The position numbers were made by a program, and so were the translations under genes. Below are positions 49,732 to 63,200 of a stretch of 64,000 nt of DNA, one piece after another. This stretch comes from Todiramphus chloris collaris. Its lineage: Eukaryota; Chordata; Aves; Coraciiformes; Alcedinidae. The notes below the pieces were generated by a model. It did not search any database and was not told where the DNA came from. It saw only the letters and a list, made by a program, of their open reading frames with translations. The DNA lies in contig JANVCC010000073.1 in NCBI GenBank assembly GCA_025345505.1, positions 5,345,448 through 5,409,447 on the forward strand, in the 5' to 3' direction. Every line of letters starts with the position of its first letter. Positions within the stretch are counted from its first letter, which is position 1.

Positions 49732-49992
49732 ACATGGAATTCTGTGAGACTCCCCATATTCTGTGCTCTGGCTATCAACCAGATTTACACGGTGTGGCCG
49801 AGCACAGCTACCCCCTGGAGGTGGGCTCGGACGTGGACACCGAAACAGAAGGTGGGGCATCCCCGGATCATGCCCTGAGGATGTGGATGAGGGGGATGAA
49901 ATCCGAACACAGCTCCTGTTTGTCCAGCCGGGCTAACTCAGCGCTGTCCCTCACTGACACTGACCATGAAAGGAAGTCTGATGGGGAGAATG
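49732..49992 (+). CDS. TENM1: Teneurin-1, second coding exon (residues 73-159 plus one base)
   Basis: This continues the teneurin-1 cytoplasmic domain. The split codon (G from 19995 plus AC here) gives Asp73, followed by [36 protein letters not shown] block follows, in the part of the family described as EF-hand-like. Then come [20 protein letters not shown] and [10 protein letters not shown] at the end. The serine/threonine-rich blocks are typical of all teneurins and the overall match is closest to TENM1. The acceptor is a long T-rich tract ending TTTTTTCCAG (AG at 49730-49731). A plausible branch point is TTCTAAAT near 49701. The donor is AATG|GTAATA at 49993. Length is 261 nt with phase 1 at both ends, so the exon is frame-neutral. 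It is visibly more GC- and CpG-rich than the introns around it. The next exon is not in the window. Confidence 0.94.
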
Positions 49993-49998
49993 GTAATA
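49993..49998 (+). other. TENM1: Splice donor after TENM1 residue 159
   Basis: AATG|GTAATA is an acceptable donor, phase 1. Conserved coding sequence stops here. Read-through would add only a few unrelated residues before a stop at 50019-50021. Confidence 0.9.
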
Positions 49999-50050
49999 AA
50001 GAAATGCATCCAATGTACTGAACAGCAGTAGGAATTTATTTGATACTTGC

Positions 50051-50136
50051 TTTTTTTTTTTTTTTTTAAATTACTTTCCTGTTTTCTTTTTCTTTTTTTT
50101 TTTTGGTTTTCTTCCTTTTTCTCCCTTCCTTCTTAG
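50051..50136 (+). repeat. Long pyrimidine-rich tract ending in AG
   Basis: Starts 59 nt after the second coding exon. It comprises 17 T, then T/C-rich sequence broken only by a few A and G bases, and finally CTCCCTTCCTTCTTAG. It looks like a strong splice acceptor or a polypyrimidine-binding-protein site, but no exon can be confirmed after it. Confidence 0.85.
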
Positions 50137-51095
50137 TTCTCCGTATTACACGAAAGGTGAAAGAGTTGTTTGGTGTGTGCATTGTATTTAGAGTGTAGAT
50201 GGAAAATAAGACAAAAAAATGAAGCAATGTTTTTGTTAAAACATCATTCTTTTCTAGAGCCCACTTACTTTCCTGCAGTCTCCATTTTTATGCCATAAGA
50301 CATCATTTGACTTTAAAGTGGCCTATGAATTAGTCTCTGAAACAAATCTGTATATAGAATCATAGGGGAAAAAAATCAGAGAACATGTACATTTATATCA
50401 CATTTTGTGTGGAGTTGATGCTGCACCCGCTGGCTTCTGGGTGCAGCTTTAAGACTCTACAGCCAGGTGACATCAGAAAGACAACCTGGAATTCTGACTG
50501 CTCAGTTTACCTGTAACTTCAGCCTCTGCCCGATGATGTGTCTTTATCAGAGGGATAGATTGGACACAGCTTTGTCATATCCGAGTTCTGTGTTTATCTG
50601 CACTTGGAAGGAGGGTTTCTGAGTTGGGTTGGAGTTGTTTGGTTTGGGTTTTTTTAAACGTTAGTTTTCTTTCAGTTTTCTTTGTACTTACGTTGCTGTC
50701 TTATGGTTTAGAGTGTCACAGAAGGGGAAAATATGTGTTTAATTAATACAGAGGGAATTAATAATTCTTTTATCTCTGCATCAAAAATGTCAAAAATCTG
50801 CTGTATTTCCTTGAAGAATGTAGTAAGTAAGCAGGTTTATCATGCTTAAGATCAACAAGCTTAGCTCATATTTTCATTTCTGTGTTTAGTATCTACATGT
50901 TACAGCAGATCTAAACGTAGTTAAGTATTTTCAACTGGATGAGGCATAGAGGAACTAGTGAAAGTGGCAGATTGACGCTTCAAATACAAAGTTGCTAATT
51001 TAATTATAATTTCATCTTCATGTTTGTCAATACCAGTGATAACATCCAATGTAGATTCAAAGACATTAGATTATCTGCGTGAGTTAAAAAAACAA

Positions 51096-51110
51096 GGGGG
51101 GGGGGGGGGG
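51096..51110. repeat. Poly-G tract, 15 nt
   Basis: Fifteen consecutive G on the + strand after AAAAAAACAA. Confidence 0.92.
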
Positions 51111-51428
51111 CGGATGTTTAGAGCACAGCTCAATTTTAATTAAATAGTCCTTTGAGGATTAAGCATTCGAAGCTATCACATTGTATCATGCTGCTAGAAT
51201 CAGTTAATTTTCAGCTGCCACTGCGTTTGCACAGTGATCAAGGGCTGCCTGCCTTCGAGCTTCCTGCTTCTGCCACATTCTGTGTGGGGTTCATCTTCTC
51301 TACAGTGCTGTTGTACAGGGAGCTTTCTGTTTAGGGCTGAGATTTTCTTAGGTGTGTTTTCCACAGACATTTGGGTTTAGATGGTGGCTGAATAAAACAA
51401 ATGTGATTTGCATGGAACTGGTTGACCT

Positions 51429-51519
51429 TAAGGTAAACCCTTGGTTTAAAAAACCCTTAAGGTAAACCCTTAGGTTGGCCCTAAGGGTAAACCCTTATCT
51501 ATGAAAAGGGTTTAAAGGG
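51429..51519. repeat. Cluster of palindromic TAAGGGTAAACCCTTA-like motifs
   Basis: Three imperfect direct copies start at 51429, 51458 and 51482. The last (TAAGGGTAAACCCTTA) has 6-bp self-complementary arms. An inverted AAGGGTTTAAAGGG follows at 51506-51519. It lies in the intron after the second coding exon. Confidence 0.85.
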
Positions 51520-54272
51520 AATGGTACCCAAGAAAGGAATGTGCGTACTTGTACTGTTCAGACTGAAAAATGCACACAGTCATTAATGTGTTTAGGTGCC
51601 AATGTACTGGAAGCAGATTAAGCATATAACCAAGGTATGTATTTCAGTGCAGAGGGCAGCGGTGCAGCTGAGTATTCATCATGTTTTGCTAGCTGTAAAA
51701 GTTACACTAAATAAGTCATCTTTCTATAGATGAAAATTATTGCAGGTAGTAAAGGAAATGCTTTTGTGACTTTCTTTAATGCAGGAATCGTGTTAGGTGC
51801 TGTTAGGATAGGGACACGTAATTATTGTGCTTCACCAACAAAGAATGGAGTGATTTCTTCTAAATGTTTCTCTCGGAGAATGATTTTAATCAATTTAAAC
51901 TAATTTCCTGCATGGTCTAGAAGAACAGAGTTTACATCTGGCTTTAATATTTGTTTCTTTGCAAGCTTTATAACAGAGTTTTAATCAAGGATTCGTGTTT
52001 TGTGTTCTCAAATACAAATTTTAACTAAATAGTCAGGAGAGGAAAGTGAGGGCAGGAGTAAGTTGGAAGAGAGAGAAACTGAGAGCTCTTTAGTTGTCTC
52101 CAAGCAGGATCGACAGAGCACGTATCAGTGCTTCCTGTGGTGTCGAGTCATTATAATAATTACATCTTGAAAGTTAGATGGATGATGTTGAAGACAACGA
52201 TGGTTGAAGCTATGCTCATTTATATTATGTTGCACTTCACAGGTAAGTTCACACTCAAGATTCCTGATCCAGAGAGCAGCCTGCTTTCCTTCTGGGTTGG
52301 CGCAGGGTAACAAAGCGCTGTTTGAATACAGCAGTTCATAAAGCTCTACTCAAAAGAAGTAATAGGTAGCACATCTTCCTGGTTCTATGCAGTGGTTTGT
52401 GCCAGGGGCTTTATCAGAGAGCCCCAAGTGTTGCATTTGTCCCTGTCATTTCCTCCCATGGAAGTGGATTCTGGGCCAGCCAGTAACTTCTGTGGTGTGA
52501 CAACGGGTGAGCGAGTAGGGTGAGTTTCTGCACGTTCATGAAATGCTGGTTTTCATGGTACTGTCTAATTGCTGTAAAAAAAGATGGTTAGAAACTCTGC
52601 CTTTCAAAGGGCTGACCAAATGGCATGTGAACACAACTATTTGGACTAAAATTAATGAGGAAGATACAGTTGTTGCATTGTTTGAGAAAAATAATTGCTA
52701 CTATTGTCTGTATTTTGAAAAGTTTAGTTGGTTTTTTTTGTTGGTTGGTTTTGGTTTTTTTCTCTATGAGCAAATCTGCTACAAATGCAGAATAGCCTTT
52801 TTGGGGGTGACATTAGAACAGATAAGTGTGTGGACTCTGGCAGACCCGCTTTCAGGGCATTCTTTTTGCTTTACATTGATCTGAAGCAAATACATTTTAC
52901 AAATTTTATCCTGTTTGGATGTTCCTAGAATTCCTCTTACTCATTCAGAGCTCTAGCACAAGGTTCCCTGACACAGGATATATTTTTCATTATGTATTCT
53001 GAGTACCCCAATTTGAGAATTTATTTGAGGATTATTTTCCTTCATAGATGCACCAACTCTATCATAATAACTATTTAAACATACTCCGGTTGTTTTGGCA
53101 GCATTGAACAGATTGTGTGAAACACCAACATCCCTATTTAAATCAGTGTTGTCAACATTAATGGCATCTAATAATAGTCTATTAGTGCACAAACTGCCTT
53201 CAGCTTTGCCTGAGGCTAAGCAAAATATATATTAACTGCAAGTAATGAATGACCAATTTCTTGGGGATCATTGCTTATCTCTGGTGTAGTATAAATAGCT
53301 CTATTTAAACATGAGCAGTGTTTACTCTGCAATATGTGAATTTAAATTTCAGACAGAAACACTACAGAATAACAATATCAAAAATAGTTGCTTTACTCCC
53401 TTGGAGAAGACTCTGTTTTCCCTGAAACAACGGTACCTGTCATTGTGGCGTATCAGGGCATTGCGTTTGGTGGTTTAGTCTGCCAGTTTACTGAGCTGGC
53501 ACGTGTAGGTATTTGGTTCTTTTTCTGGAGTAAAGCTGTGGGCCAGGATCTAACCCTGAGCTACAAAGAGGGGTGGCCTTCAGGCATCTATCTCCAACTA
53601 CATCACGTGAGACGGATCTGCATCCCACGCTAGCTAGGGCATAAAAGGAGACCACAGCCCTGTTCGCATCCGCATACTCTTCTCCATTAAACTGTTCATG
53701 CAGTTCTTATGTTTTGCTTTACAGGATGTCTGTGCAGCTGTGAAGCAATGAATTTTACCTCAAGTGCATTTATGCCATGCCATAATCCATTTCTGAGCCA
53801 CATTTGACTTGTTTGCACAACCATCTACTCTTTAGCTGTTCCATCCCAGCTGAGAGCTCGCACGGAGCTTAAGCCGTATCTACAATAACACCATTTTTAA
53901 CCCGTTTCAAGTTGTCAGGTTGTTTTGATGTGCTTTAAAGGCTGACTTGTTTGGCTGACTCCTGACTCTCGTCTAAGTAGAGAGAACCAATAGCAGGGTA
54001 CTGGATTCCCAGTACTGGATGAGTGTACTGTGAAATGCCTTCTCAGTCCTGGAGCCAGATTCATGTTCAATTCCTTTGGCTGCTCTATTTTATGACAACT
54101 AGGCATTGACTATAGTTCACAATAGCTTCTTTGAGATTTGTAGACAAGAAATTAGGGTGTTAGTACAGGCTGAAATACCACTATACTGGTCATGGAGTAT
54201 GGCTTTGGAGTGCTTGAGATCTGGCCAGGGGATTTTCTTTCATAACATATTTGTCTTTCTAAAAGGAAAGAT

Positions 54273-54284
54273 GGGGGGGGGGGG
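54273..54284. repeat. Poly-G tract, 12 nt
   Basis: Twelve consecutive G followed by TTGGGTGTGG. Confidence 0.92.
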
Positions 54285-57200
54285 TTGGGTGTGGAAGCAA
54301 TCCCTGCTATGAAAAAATGTCATTGCTTCCTTTCTCTCACAGAAAATATTGGAAGTCTTCCTTCATAACATCAGTGTACAAGATTGGATTCTCTTTGGAA
54401 TAATTTCAGTGTAAATAATTTTAAAAAGCAGACTTCAAAGATAGAAAAATAATACTAGCCATGTATTAATAAATAGATGTAGTAGAGAAATTAGTAGGCT
54501 ACAGAGCAAAGCTCAGTTTTATGACACAGAAACATGTAAGATTAGTCTTATGTGATTCACCCAAGTGTTTGTTTTATACCCTGGGATCTGTGGTCCATTT
54601 AACAGAGCTTTTGAGTCTCCCTAAATCTCTGGGGTTTTTTCACTCAGATTGCTGAGCAGAAGGGAGACTTTAGGGCAAGTCACCGCAGCTCTTGGTACTT
54701 GAGATTCAGCATCCTAACAGTTTATGTCAAGGGGAAAAAAGATGTTTAATTACTATAAGCAATACTGGAGAGACTGACGCTGTATGAGCTACACAGCTTT
54801 GTGAATGCAGTAGTTATTCAAACATGGGGAGGATTTAGCTAAGGATAAGATTGAGATTTAATTTATGCTGTGTGTCAATAGACCTACTGTGAATTCACAC
54901 CTGTTTAAATTAACTTGAATTTGGCTCTTCATAAAAGTCTTGTGTTTAATGCACGAAACTGAAAGCATAGGGATTAATGTTGCTGTTATTTACCATTATT
55001 TTGTAAACAAGCCAGGCATTAAGCTGATCTCTGGCTTTCTCCTTTCTCCAGGAAATTATCATCAACAGCTACATTATAATAACAATAGATTCTCTGAGGA
55101 GAAGTGTGCATGTGACTGCATGTGATTCCGTTTGTAATAACCATGGTTGTATCTGATGTATCTCCATGAGGTCCTGTCCCGTCACTCTCTATTTACAGTG
55201 GTGCAATTAGGAAATTGAGTTACTAATTTACAAGTAGAGCAGGTAGGTCAAATATGTGTAAGTAGCCTTGCAAATACAAAGATAAACATCAGTCTTAATC
55301 CCATTCTGGTGCCATTTGGTATTTTTCTCTACATTCCTAGTGTGCTTTACTTGGGCTTTTTATTGTGGCGGGGATTGCATTTAAGTTTGTACACTCCTGT
55401 CTAGTCGTTGGTTGGTTTTAGTCACCTAATAGATTAAGGCAACCTCATCACTTAAACACAACACAAAGCCCCCATGGTGAAATTCCTTCAACTTCTGGAG
55501 TTTATCATAGCTTGTCAGATATTTGATATATGATACTCTCAGATACTTGACAGAAAAGGGTCACGAATCTTGCCTTAATAAAAGACTACTTCTGCTTCTA
55601 TGGTGTTTTTTTTTCTCTCTCTTAGTGTTTAGATGGTGTTCACATTGGTTATTTTTCCTGTTGTTTCAAGGAAGCCTCCTCAGTGGCAAAGGAAGCTGGT
55701 GAATCCCTGCAGTAACATAGCAACGCCTTTTGGGGAGCACTGGAGTATGCACTGACACCCTAACTGCTCTGCTGGAGTTGTTAGGAGTGTAAGATGCCTC
55801 TGTTGACCTCAGAGTGGTTCCTTTGGACATGTTACTGTCTCAAAGGAAGCATGTAAGTCATCTGAATTGTAGGGATATGCGTGAGGTGCTTCTGTGAGCC
55901 CTCTAACATCACCTTTTCACATACATCATTTTGTAAACTCGTGAAAATGGGGTATTTGTACCCCTAGTATTTAAGTCATTTATGAAATTGCTCATATATG
56001 GAAATTCAGCTTATGATGAGTTGCTGTTTGTCAGTATAGTGGGGAAAAGTCTGCCTTTTAAAATGACTAGCTTCATTACTTTTTCTGACAGGGGCATTTA
56101 ATCTGCATATCTGCAATTTTAATCCTTACAGTTTTCATATGGTATATTAACATCAGTACACAGTGTTTAAACATTCCCTTTCACATGTTTCTATTAAGCA
56201 CAGCGAACACTAATTTAAAGACAAATATCAAACAGTATTTCATATTTCACGCTGAAGATAATGAAACCATATTTAGAATGTAGCAGAAATATATTTTATA
56301 TTCTATAACCCAAATGACCTGAAAAAGTAGCTGTGCATTGGCACAAGGTTGTGTAATATTTTTAGCCCTGCAGTTTTGTTTTCTTTCATGAGTAGCTAAA
56401 AGAGGGGAGAGAAGGAAGCTTGAGGAGAGAAGTCAGGTCTAATATTTATCCCAGAAATGAATAACTTGGCATTAGTGCTCAAAAAAAATCACTTGGCTTC
56501 CCTCCCCTGCGTCATGCAGAAAGGAGAGTGGATGTGGCTTAAGGAGCCTGTAGCAATATAAATTATTGCTCCTTCTTTCTTCTGAATACTTTTGACTTTC
56601 TCAGGTGGAAATGAGCATGCAGGGAGAGTATATCCACAAATATTTTACCAGTGCAAAAGGATGTTGCAGTGCTGCAGTAATTCTTGGGAGCTCAGTTTCT
56701 CCAGGCTGCCACGGAGGGGAAGGGTGAGATGCGCTGGGCAGTAAAGCACTTGCCTTTGTCAGGGTGCTGCAGTGCCAAACCGGGGGAATTACCTGGCTCG
56801 GCATCTCAGCAATCTTTGTGAGACCAGAGGGACCCGAGAAAAATACTTTTTCTGTTAAACATTTAGCATGAATTTTGCATGAGGACATCTCAGGACTAGT
56901 GTATTACTGGGAACAGTTCCGTCCCAAACAGTTGGCACGTCTATCCTAATGTTTTATTTATGTTGTTTTATTATTAAGTTTATAATATGTTTTATTTCTA
57001 ATCTCTTTCGGCTACAATTTAAAATGTATTGGAAGATCAGAAATCTGCTTTACAGAAACAACCTACAGTCATATTTTATATGTATATCCTTTGCAGTAAA
57101 TGATTTCTTTTAGTTTAATGCTGGTTTAGTTTAAGGCTTGTTTTGAAATATAAGCAATTCTCACTTACATGTCTTAAAATGTAAACGTTCCTGACAGTTG

Positions 57201-60200
57201 GAACTTGGTTTTCATCAAAGCTTGGGATGTTCTGCTGAAAGCTGCCAGTGGAATATTGTTAGTGTGAAATAAGGCTGACGGGAAAACTTGTGAACTCTGG
57301 TCGTAGAAGATTATAGTTAAGGCTAATAGATAAATAAGACCAAATTACACTTACTTGGTTCCTTATACCCTCAGCTGGTATGGTTTTAGATACAAAGATA
57401 CCTAGAGCTTTTTTTCTTCCCACTAGCAAAATGCTTTTTAGCTATTCCGGACTGTAATACTGTGAGATAAAAAGAAAGGATCTGGCAAATGAGTACAAGA
57501 TTGGTAGAAAAGTGGAAAATACTGACAAATTATCCTTTTAGGGTCTAGCAAGGTTTAATCTAAATATCATTTCTTCTTGACAGTATGAGATCTTCTAAGA
57601 ATTTATTGTCGTCCTACCACGGATGACATAAGATTGCTCATTCTTCCTCTTCGGCCTTTTTTTCATTTTTACCCATTTAATTCATTGTGTATTAAATTAC
57701 ATGAGAGAGCCTTATCTTCCATTTTCACATTTGTTAGTATTTCATTTCCTCTTGGGTTTAGAAGTAAGATGAAGATCAACATAAATCTGTATTATGCAGA
57801 GCTACAAATGTTAGTATATCCTCATCCTACAAATGGGAAATATTGATAGCAGCAAATAGCTTTGGTCAGACCATCTAGAAGAAACATGGAAAATGGAGAA
57901 AGTGGCTGCTTCCCAGGGAAGCAGACTTCGTAGTCTTTTACAACTGAAAGCTAAACCAAACCCGTTAGACTGTTCCTTATTTCTGCAGTAGAAAATAGGA
58001 TAAGAATGGAGAAGCTGTATATGAAATTACTGTTAGGTTCTGCTGTAGAGCGCAGACTTGAATAGCACTTATTTCAGCCTGCTTTCAAATACAGGTCTTA
58101 AGAAATGAAGTTCAGTATTTTAGATATTAATTTTGTTTTCTTTAATCACACCTAACTCTACACCCTGACTTTGTATTTTGTCACATGAACATAAGAGGAA
58201 TTGTATATAATTAGCTCTTCTAGAGTGCTGGTCTAGGAGCACTGAATAATTCCTTCAGGCTGCTTCCTCTCCCTAACAGATGTTTTTCAGTAATATTTTA
58301 ATTAGATTCACATAGACTGATGACTAATTATATTGCCAGTGTTGTTTCTTTAAGTTTCTTCTCCAGATGATTTGCAATGTAGATTTTGTAGCGTGCTTCA
58401 CAAGGCTGACTTTGAGTTGAGCAGCACGTGTCAGCATCTGATGGTACGGTCTTTGCCATGACGCGCGTTGGCAGCGCAGAGGAGCAGCCCATTGGGCAAC
58501 AGAGACCAAACGTTGTAAAGTAGCTGTGGTCCTTGGCCTGGGTGTTATCCAGAAAAGGAGCAGGGAAAAGTCGGTGATCTGGAGGTTCTCTTGTTCCATG
58601 AAATTGCTTTTACTAAAAGAGTTATATGGGGGAGGAAACGTTTGGAAGCGAAGATGGCTTAGGGCATCAGCTCATGGTTGTTCAACTCCAGAAACCTTGA
58701 GAAACCCAAAGGATAAAAATTAGGGGTACTTTTAAACTGTATATATATTTATTATGATAAATAGCACTTCTCCTTCCCCACCTCATCAGTTATGTGCACT
58801 AGAGGGATTTTATATCCTTTCTGACATGGTTAGAAATGTAACGAAGACAGCATGGTGCACTGGAACTGAAAGAAAAAAAGCATCAGTAGTTTAACTACAG
58901 GCAAGTTAAGAAAGAAATGTTTGTGTCTATTAAATGCCCATCTATCCCCAAATGATGTGCACATTAAACAAATGCGAACACGTGAACACTGATGATTTTG
59001 AATTTCTGTGACTTCAGCTACTAGACTTTCTCCCTGGCTTTCCTCCTGTGAAGATCCCAGATAGCACTGGTTATGCTAACAAATACTGTGGAGTGTGACT
59101 CCGGGTTGACACAGATGATGTTTTCTTATCCCAGGGGGATATTTGTGGAACAGTTGAATGTTATTGATGAACTGTTAATTTTCTTTTGGCTTTTGAATCT
59201 TGTCACTGTAATGAGCATTACCAAATGTTGCTTTGGGCTTGTTTACATCAGCGTCGTGAGCATTTCACTTGCTTTGAAGCTGAAATGAATTCAGTTTTGT
59301 AAATGAGCTTGCAATATTTCATCGTCATGTATTCTTGTCTATTCCAAAATACTGTCACATCGCCTATCAGCCAAACACCATGGCCAAGGAAGAGCCAAAG
59401 ATGTATTTCCTGCAGGACGGGGTGAGGCCATTTCTTTAATTGACCTGATGTTAGAGTTTCTTTGTGGTATGATGTTTGCCTGTAGGATCTTCACCGTGTT
59501 GTCACTCCACGTATTTATAGCTCACTGAAGGGTTGTTGAGCATTCCTAACAGTGCTGAGTGTCTCTCTCCTCTACTCTAAAGCAACGCCATTGTGTCATG
59601 GAATGACAACAAGCAAAAAGGAGTCGTCGTTCCTCAAACACACCCCAGGTTTACTGTAATTAGCCAGTGGAGTAAAAGGCATTTAATCCAAAGGGTCTTT
59701 CATCTTTCAGTGTAGCTTTCAAACTGTAAATAACAGTATGATTTTCCCTCTCTGCTGGCAATTATTTTCGAGTAAATGTAAAATATAAATGAATACATGC
59801 CCTTTTTCTATACTAAAACCACAGTAAGTGTTGTTGAGTCTTGAGTGCCCTTCTCATTACTTTGTCCAGCAGCAATTTCAAGTGGCGTTTTCAGTTTGAG
59901 AACATCATATTTGATTAACTTTTCCCAAGCAGTGCTTTTGAGACAGCAAACTTTCTGTTACTGCCCAGTGTGCTGCGCTCCTTTAGAGCAAGTATTTTAC
60001 TTGCATTTTTTGTTGAATTGGTGGAATCATAATTCTTGCTTTGAATTTATGGTTTTCTGCATAATTTGGTATAAAAAAAACCTTTCTGATTATGCAACTG
60101 AAGGTATCTGATGTAGTTTACTTGATTTGAATCTGCTTGACCTGTTGATGCTGGGATCATATAATAGAGTTGCTTGCTAGTTAAGGTATGTTTTTATCTC

Positions 60201-63200
60201 AGTAGCCTGACTGTGACTGAAAGAACCGTCCGTTAGTGGCACAGTGAGAGGGGCTAGAAGCTGATGTTCTGGGGAAGATGCCACCCTCAGTGCTGTGTGT
60301 TTGCTCATACGTAGTTTGTGAGTTTGGGGTTAGCTGACAGTGTTCTACCAAGTTCCTGCTGTCTTTGTGTGTCTTGTCAGTGCCTGTGGCATAAAGGATG
60401 CTGCAATCCTGAGAAGTCTGCCTACTTCAATAGGAAGAGAACATGAGAGATGATCTGTGGTGCAGGTGCACGAGGAAGCCTCTGCATCCCACCTCTCCCT
60501 CGCCTTGGTTTCGCATCAGACTGCTTAAGGGTTTTGTGCCTTTTTCACAAATCTCCCAGCTCAGAAATTGCTAAGGACATGGCTTTCCAGTGTTTCTCTG
60601 TTGCTTTGATAAAGCAAGACCTTCCTCCCATGTTGTGCAAGTCTGTGGGTAGCAAGTGCTGGTGAGCGTTTGCGAAGGTGGGCGCAGAGCCACAGTCTGC
60701 TGGGGCTTCGCTGCCGAAGGCGAGAGAGCCCGACCCTTCTTGTTTTCATTCCAGTGTCTGTAATTAATCACTGCTTAGAACTGCAGTTCTTCTTTCTAAC
60801 AAGGGGTGCTGCCCAAATGCTTTTTTGTGATGTGCTCAATGTGTCTGCAACTATCTTTTATGTCTCTGCCCGTGGGGAAAAATATAATTGAGTCATTCCT
60901 CCTCCAGCCTTGCGCGGCTGCGTGTTCAGGCAGTACAGTGTTCATCTCAACATCCCTATCAATGGTTGCATTGATTATTTTTATTTTAGCCTGTGATTCT
61001 GTCTCCATTCTAGCTTTTTAATTTTTATAGTTCACTTCCTTTTGAACAGCAAATCCAGCCGTGTTTGGTTGCGTGCATATTTTGTTAGAAATACAATCTC
61101 CTGTGTACAGATTTTTCCATAGTAGCTGATAACCTGCAGTACTTGGAAGCTCCTTTTTCTTTTTATAACCTATCTTTTTTCCAATACATTTTCTGATTAC
61201 TGCACTGCAGTTCGATTTTTATTGGATCATTTTAGAGCATAATACTTCATTTTTGATCCTTAGTACTTCTCATCCATGTCTGAAGTGGTCCACATTATTT
61301 CAGTCACTCATTCTTGTTTACATCTTTTCTCTGAAGAGAGTCTTCTGCGTTTTGTCTCAAAATATCTTTCTGGCTGACATTGCCATTTTAGTCTTGTGAT
61401 ATCCAATTTCCTTTTAATACAAAATCAAATAGAAAGCAGTTTCTGTACTTTACCAGCCAACTGTAGAGGAATTTTTGGAGCTTTGCTGTAGATATCTTAT
61501 AAATTGGTTGGTGGCTAATAATGGCCAAAAAAAAAATCCCTAAATCATAAAGATCTGGAAAATAAAAGGGAAAAAGAAAAAAGTACAAAGGCTGGTTTAT
61601 ACTGTATGCATTTTTAAACAATACTACTGCTATACATGCAATAAAATAAACATGGTTATATGCAATTACTTTAGAATTTAAACAGCGCTTATTAATGTTA
61701 AATGAAGAGCCATAATAAGTAAACAGTCTAAATCAATTGGGTTTTTGAATAAATCTTTGTAGAATTAGTTGTTCATTTGTTGCTTCTTGTCTGCCTTCTA
61801 CTTGGCAAAATAGGAAAAGAAGAAAAGAACACGTGTCCTTTCTCCTTGCGGAGAGCTGTGTCCAAGTCTGCAGTTTCAGTTGGGTTTCTCTCTCAAGCTC
61901 AGTAAGAAATCTTAAAATGCTGAACCGTGGTCAAATTTATTGTAAGAAGCCTCTCGTAAGAGAAATGGCAGTGATTTGTCATTTTCAGATGGTTTCAGAT
62001 TCTCCTAAAGCTTCAGGCTTGTGCGGTCATGGACCAAAATACCATTCCTGGCTGTGAACTCGTGTAAGTTGATCCAGGCTCTAGACAGCTGGAGGAGCTC
62101 AGGTTGTGGGTTCCCACTGGGGAGATTTGCATTAGGAGGCAGAATGCGGAAACAGAAATAACTTGCAGCCAGCTTGGAAGCAGCAAGGGTAGTCCACGAA
62201 GTGGAGATGTTCGGCTGTTAGCTTTGCCAGCTCAAATCATGTTTTGATGATATTCTTTGACAGCAGTTTCCTGTGCCACCGAAACCCCACGGTCGCCTGC
62301 GCTGCCGTCCCTGGTGTTGCTGCCCGTTCAGTACATAATGATGTCATTTGCAGTTTTGTGTGCCCCTGCGGAAACAAGCAGTGGTCGAGTACTCTTTGAA
62401 ATACAGTTGTCTGGCTCAAGTGTACAACAGGGCTGCCAAAACTATGTGGCAGGATCTTCCCAGCCTGCTGCTTTCCCTCCTTCCTGCCTCAGTGCTCTCT
62501 GGTTGCTTGCCTCTCTTTACGTCTCATGTCCTCTGAGGCCATCAACACGTCTCTGTGATGATGTTGATAAAGTCTTCGGTCATATTCCGAAGCTTGAATC
62601 CTAAATAAGTATCAGTGTGCTGATGAAGCTGAAAAACCAAGCTAGCTCAAGTCAAGAAGTGGAAACATGAGGCAGTGAATTAGTTTTAAAACATCTGTGT
62701 AATTTCCCAAAGCAATTATTCCTGGAGAACTATGAGGACCTGCTAAAGCTCCTGTGATGCAGAGAGAGATCTTTTGAAGTGTACGTCAACCTCTTCACGC
62801 GTAGCATTCTACAGCACAAGTTTGGGGCTGGCTACGGTGCTTATTCCGGTAAGTGGCAAATTCACACCTGCTCTGTCTCAATATAGCGGCTTAAACAGTG
62901 TGAGTCCTGGCAGCATTCATATACCTCAGAAATGTGAGTGCTTGCACTGAAATTAATCACTACTCAAATTAAAAAAGCAAGCAGGTGGAAATTATTTATC
63001 TCGGCTGATAAATACGCTGTTGGTTTTTAGCGTGACTTGCACAACTGAAGCATTGAAATTTCAATTAGTTTGAAAATTGTTTCAAAATTTCTCAAGATTA
63101 GAGAATTCCTCCTCTTGTTTTCATCCATTGATGCACATGCTTCTATAATAGACTCGAAGGAATCCCTTCTGCTTGGGGAAAAGGGGAAACTGAGGTGGGG

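Noticed and set aside
57810..57880. CTCATCCTACAAATGGGAAA followed by GGTCAGACC, considered as an ancient MIR or L2 fragment; also GGGGAAACTGAGG at 63183.
   Set aside because: Similarity to the MIR core is partial and short; it cannot be separated from chance by eye.
62257..62604. A 115-codon frame on the + strand beginning MTAVSCATETPRSPALPS.
   Set aside because: No similarity to any TENM1 segment or family I know, and no convincing splice sites around it.
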